Assembly: GCA_003219925.1 (NCBI GenBank)
Contig: QHQU01000123.1
Span: 1 to 13,263 of the forward strand
Direction of reading: 5' to 3'
DNA: 13,263 nt
Source: Verrucomicrobiota bacterium
GTDB taxonomy: Bacteria > Verrucomicrobiota > Verrucomicrobiia > Chthoniobacterales > UBA10450
Numbering within the stretch: the first letter of the stretch is position 1; every line of letters starts with the position of its first letter. A program made the translations under genes and the position numbers. Below, piece after piece: positions 11,969 to 13,263 of this stretch. The notes under the pieces were generated by a model. It saw only the letters and a program-made list of their open reading frames with translations, was not told where the DNA came from and ran no database searches.

Positions 11969-13263
11969 AATCGATAACCGTAAAACTGTTTGTGCTCGCG
12001 GTGCTCTTCGTCAGTTCCGCGTGCTCTAAACCGAACCAATCGACGAAGCCACCGGACGTAGATTATTACACCTGCACGATGCACCCATCGGTGCACGCGG
12101 AGGCGCCGGGCAAATGTCCGATCTGCGGAATGGATCTCGTGCCGGTAATGAAAAAGAGCGCTTCACCATCGGCATTCGAGTCGTCGAGTGGCGGTGGTAT
12201 GCAAGGGATGGCCGGAATGCCGGGAATGCAAAGCGACAAGCAGACAGGCGGCGCGCCGTCTCACGAATTCGTCGTCCCCGTTGAGCGGCAGCAGCAAATT
12301 GGCGTGACATACGCGACGGTGACGCGCGCGCCGCTGCACCACACCATCCGAGCGGTGGGGACTGTGGAACCGGACCTGCAACATCATTGGGCGTTCGTCG
12401 CCCGAGTGGATGGCTACGTGCAGGAATTGTTCGTTTCGTCCGCCGGTCAAGTCGTAGAAAAAGCCGCGCCCTTGCTCTCGATCTATAGCCCCGACCTGCT
12501 CACGACATCACGGGAGTTGGTCATGCTTCTGCGCATGCGCGACGAAGCAAAAGCAAGGGACGCGCGTGCAACGCCAGAACGGCTAATTGCGTCGGCCGAA
12601 TCGCGTCTGCGGCAGTGGAATATCACTGACGAACAAATCGCAGACCTGGAGCGAACGCGACAGCCAACTGAGGCGTTGACGCTTCGGTCGCCCTTTCGCG
12701 GTGTCGTTCAGGAAGTGCCCGCGCGCCAAGGTGTGAACGTAAAGGTCGGCGATCGCTTGATCGACATCGCCGATCTCTCGGTCGTCTGGATTTGGGCGGA
12801 GTTTTACGAAAGCGAATTGTCGATGTTGCAAACCGGCCAGGCGGTGACGGTCGCGACGAACGCGTATCCAAATCATCGCTTCAAAGGAAAAGTCGCGATC
12901 ATCGATCCATTTCTCGATCAGGTGAAGCGCACGGCGAAGGTGCGCATCGATGTTCCGAATTCCGATTTCGAATTACGGCCAGGAATGTATGCCAACGTCG
13001 AGCTTGGCATGGATATGGGCGAAGGCCTCGTCGTCCCTGCCAGCGCGGTAATGCCGACAGGTTCGCGTGAGATCGCATTCGTCGATAAAGGCGGCGGCAG
13101 ACTTGAGCCACGGCTCGTCAAGCTGGGCCAGCAAATCGGCGACCACTACGAAGTGAAGAGCGGTCTCGCTGAAGGCGAGCGCGTGATCGCGAGTGCGAAC
13201 TTTCTTATCGACGCCGAATCGAAGGTGCAAGGCGCGCTTGCGGATTTCGCCGCGGCGCCCTTG
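11965..13263 (+). CDS. cusB: RND efflux periplasmic adaptor, CusB-like, with heavy-metal-binding domain (3' end cut)
   Basis: The membrane-fusion subunit linking an RND metal pump to the outer-membrane channel; 433 residues are visible and the frame runs off the right edge. It has a lipoprotein-like signal ending SSAC (Cys20), then a heavy-metal-binding domain YYTCTMHPSVHAEAPGKCPI (34-53) with Cys37, Cys51 and Cys54. A Met-rich linker, GGGMQGMAGMPGMQ, has Met at 79, 82, 85 and 88. The adaptor body follows: barrel-sandwich halves VARVDGYVQELFV (145-157) and LRSPFRGVVQEVPARQG, a helical hairpin between them, VVWIWAEFYESEL at the beta-barrel, and RPGMYANVEL near the membrane-proximal domain. Met and Cys ligands fit Cu(I)/Ag(I) as in CusB, but Co/Zn/Cd relatives also carry the first domain. 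It overlaps the channel gene by 4 bases (ATGA); the pump gene is expected just downstream. Confidence 0.92.
   Translation, partial: MKSITVKLFVLAVLFVSSACSKPNQSTKPPDVDYYTCTMHPSVHAEAPGKCPICGMDLVPVMKKSASPSAFESSSGGGMQGMAGMPGMQSDKQTGGAPSHEFVVPVERQQQIGVTYATVTRAPLHHTIRAVGTVEPDLQHHWAFVARVDGYVQELFVSSAGQVVEKAAPLLSIYSPDLLTTSRELVMLLRMRDEAKARDARATPERLIASAESRLRQWNITDEQIADLERTRQPTEALTLRSPFRGVVQEVPARQGVNVKVGDRLIDIADLSVVWIWAEFYESELSMLQTGQAVTVATNAYPNHRFKGKVAIIDPFLDQVKRTAKVRIDVPNSDFELRPGMYANVELGMDMGEGLVVPASAVMPTGSREIAFVDKGGGRLEPRLVKLGQQIGDHYEVKSGLAEGERVIASANFLIDAESKVQGALADFAAAPL

Overview
The window reads as chromosomal DNA of a moderate-GC Gram-negative bacterium. It encodes outer-membrane proteins (a beta-barrel porin and a TolC-type channel), a GT9 glycosyltransferase of the lipopolysaccharide heptosyltransferase type, and periplasmic proteins with Sec signals. 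Three things make me favour Verrucomicrobiota, possibly a soil Chthoniobacterales-like lineage: the DnaA sequence style, the porin with a short helical N-terminal segment followed by a barrel, and the many dispersed inverted repeats between genes. This placement is inference from memory, not a database result.

Layout. Positions 1-152 hold the tail of an unrecognised membrane protein, overlapped by a GT9 glycosyltransferase (148-1074) that lacks a normal start codon. A palindromic repeat follows (1121-1209), then dnaN and dnaA on the minus strand (1368-3878). The roughly 530 bases upstream of dnaA contain one perfect DnaA box, an AT-rich stretch and hairpins, and are a candidate replication origin. 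Divergent from dnaA is a translationally coupled pair of secreted proteins (Dabb-type, 4411-4821; unknown, 4818-5339), then secG (5509-5982) with hairpins on both sides. A repeat cluster occupies 6016-6197.

The second half is about solute traffic across the envelope. A porin (6401-7906) and two tandem PstS-like phosphate-binding proteins (7928-8737, 8748-9557) form one transcription unit. It starts after 11-bp-phased elements resembling a Pho box and ends at a clean rho-independent terminator (9581-9618). No PstCAB permease is present, so the unit appears to handle outer-membrane entry and periplasmic capture only. After an inverted copy of the first repeat come an FNR-like palindrome and another 11-bp-phased Pho-like array, ahead of a small membrane protein (9940-10149).

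The last unit is a heavy-metal (probably copper/silver) efflux operon: a small exported Cys-rich protein (10233-10592), a TolC-family outer-membrane channel (10664-11968) and a CusB-like adaptor (from 11965, running off the end). The RND pump is presumably just outside. Between the Cys-rich ORF and the channel gene, an inverted repeat joins the stop codon of the first to the start codon of the second. This is the most suggestive regulatory structure in the window.

I see no CRISPR array, transposase, phage gene, tRNA or rRNA. Most of the window is ordinary chromosomal content; the unusual parts are the structured intergenic regions.
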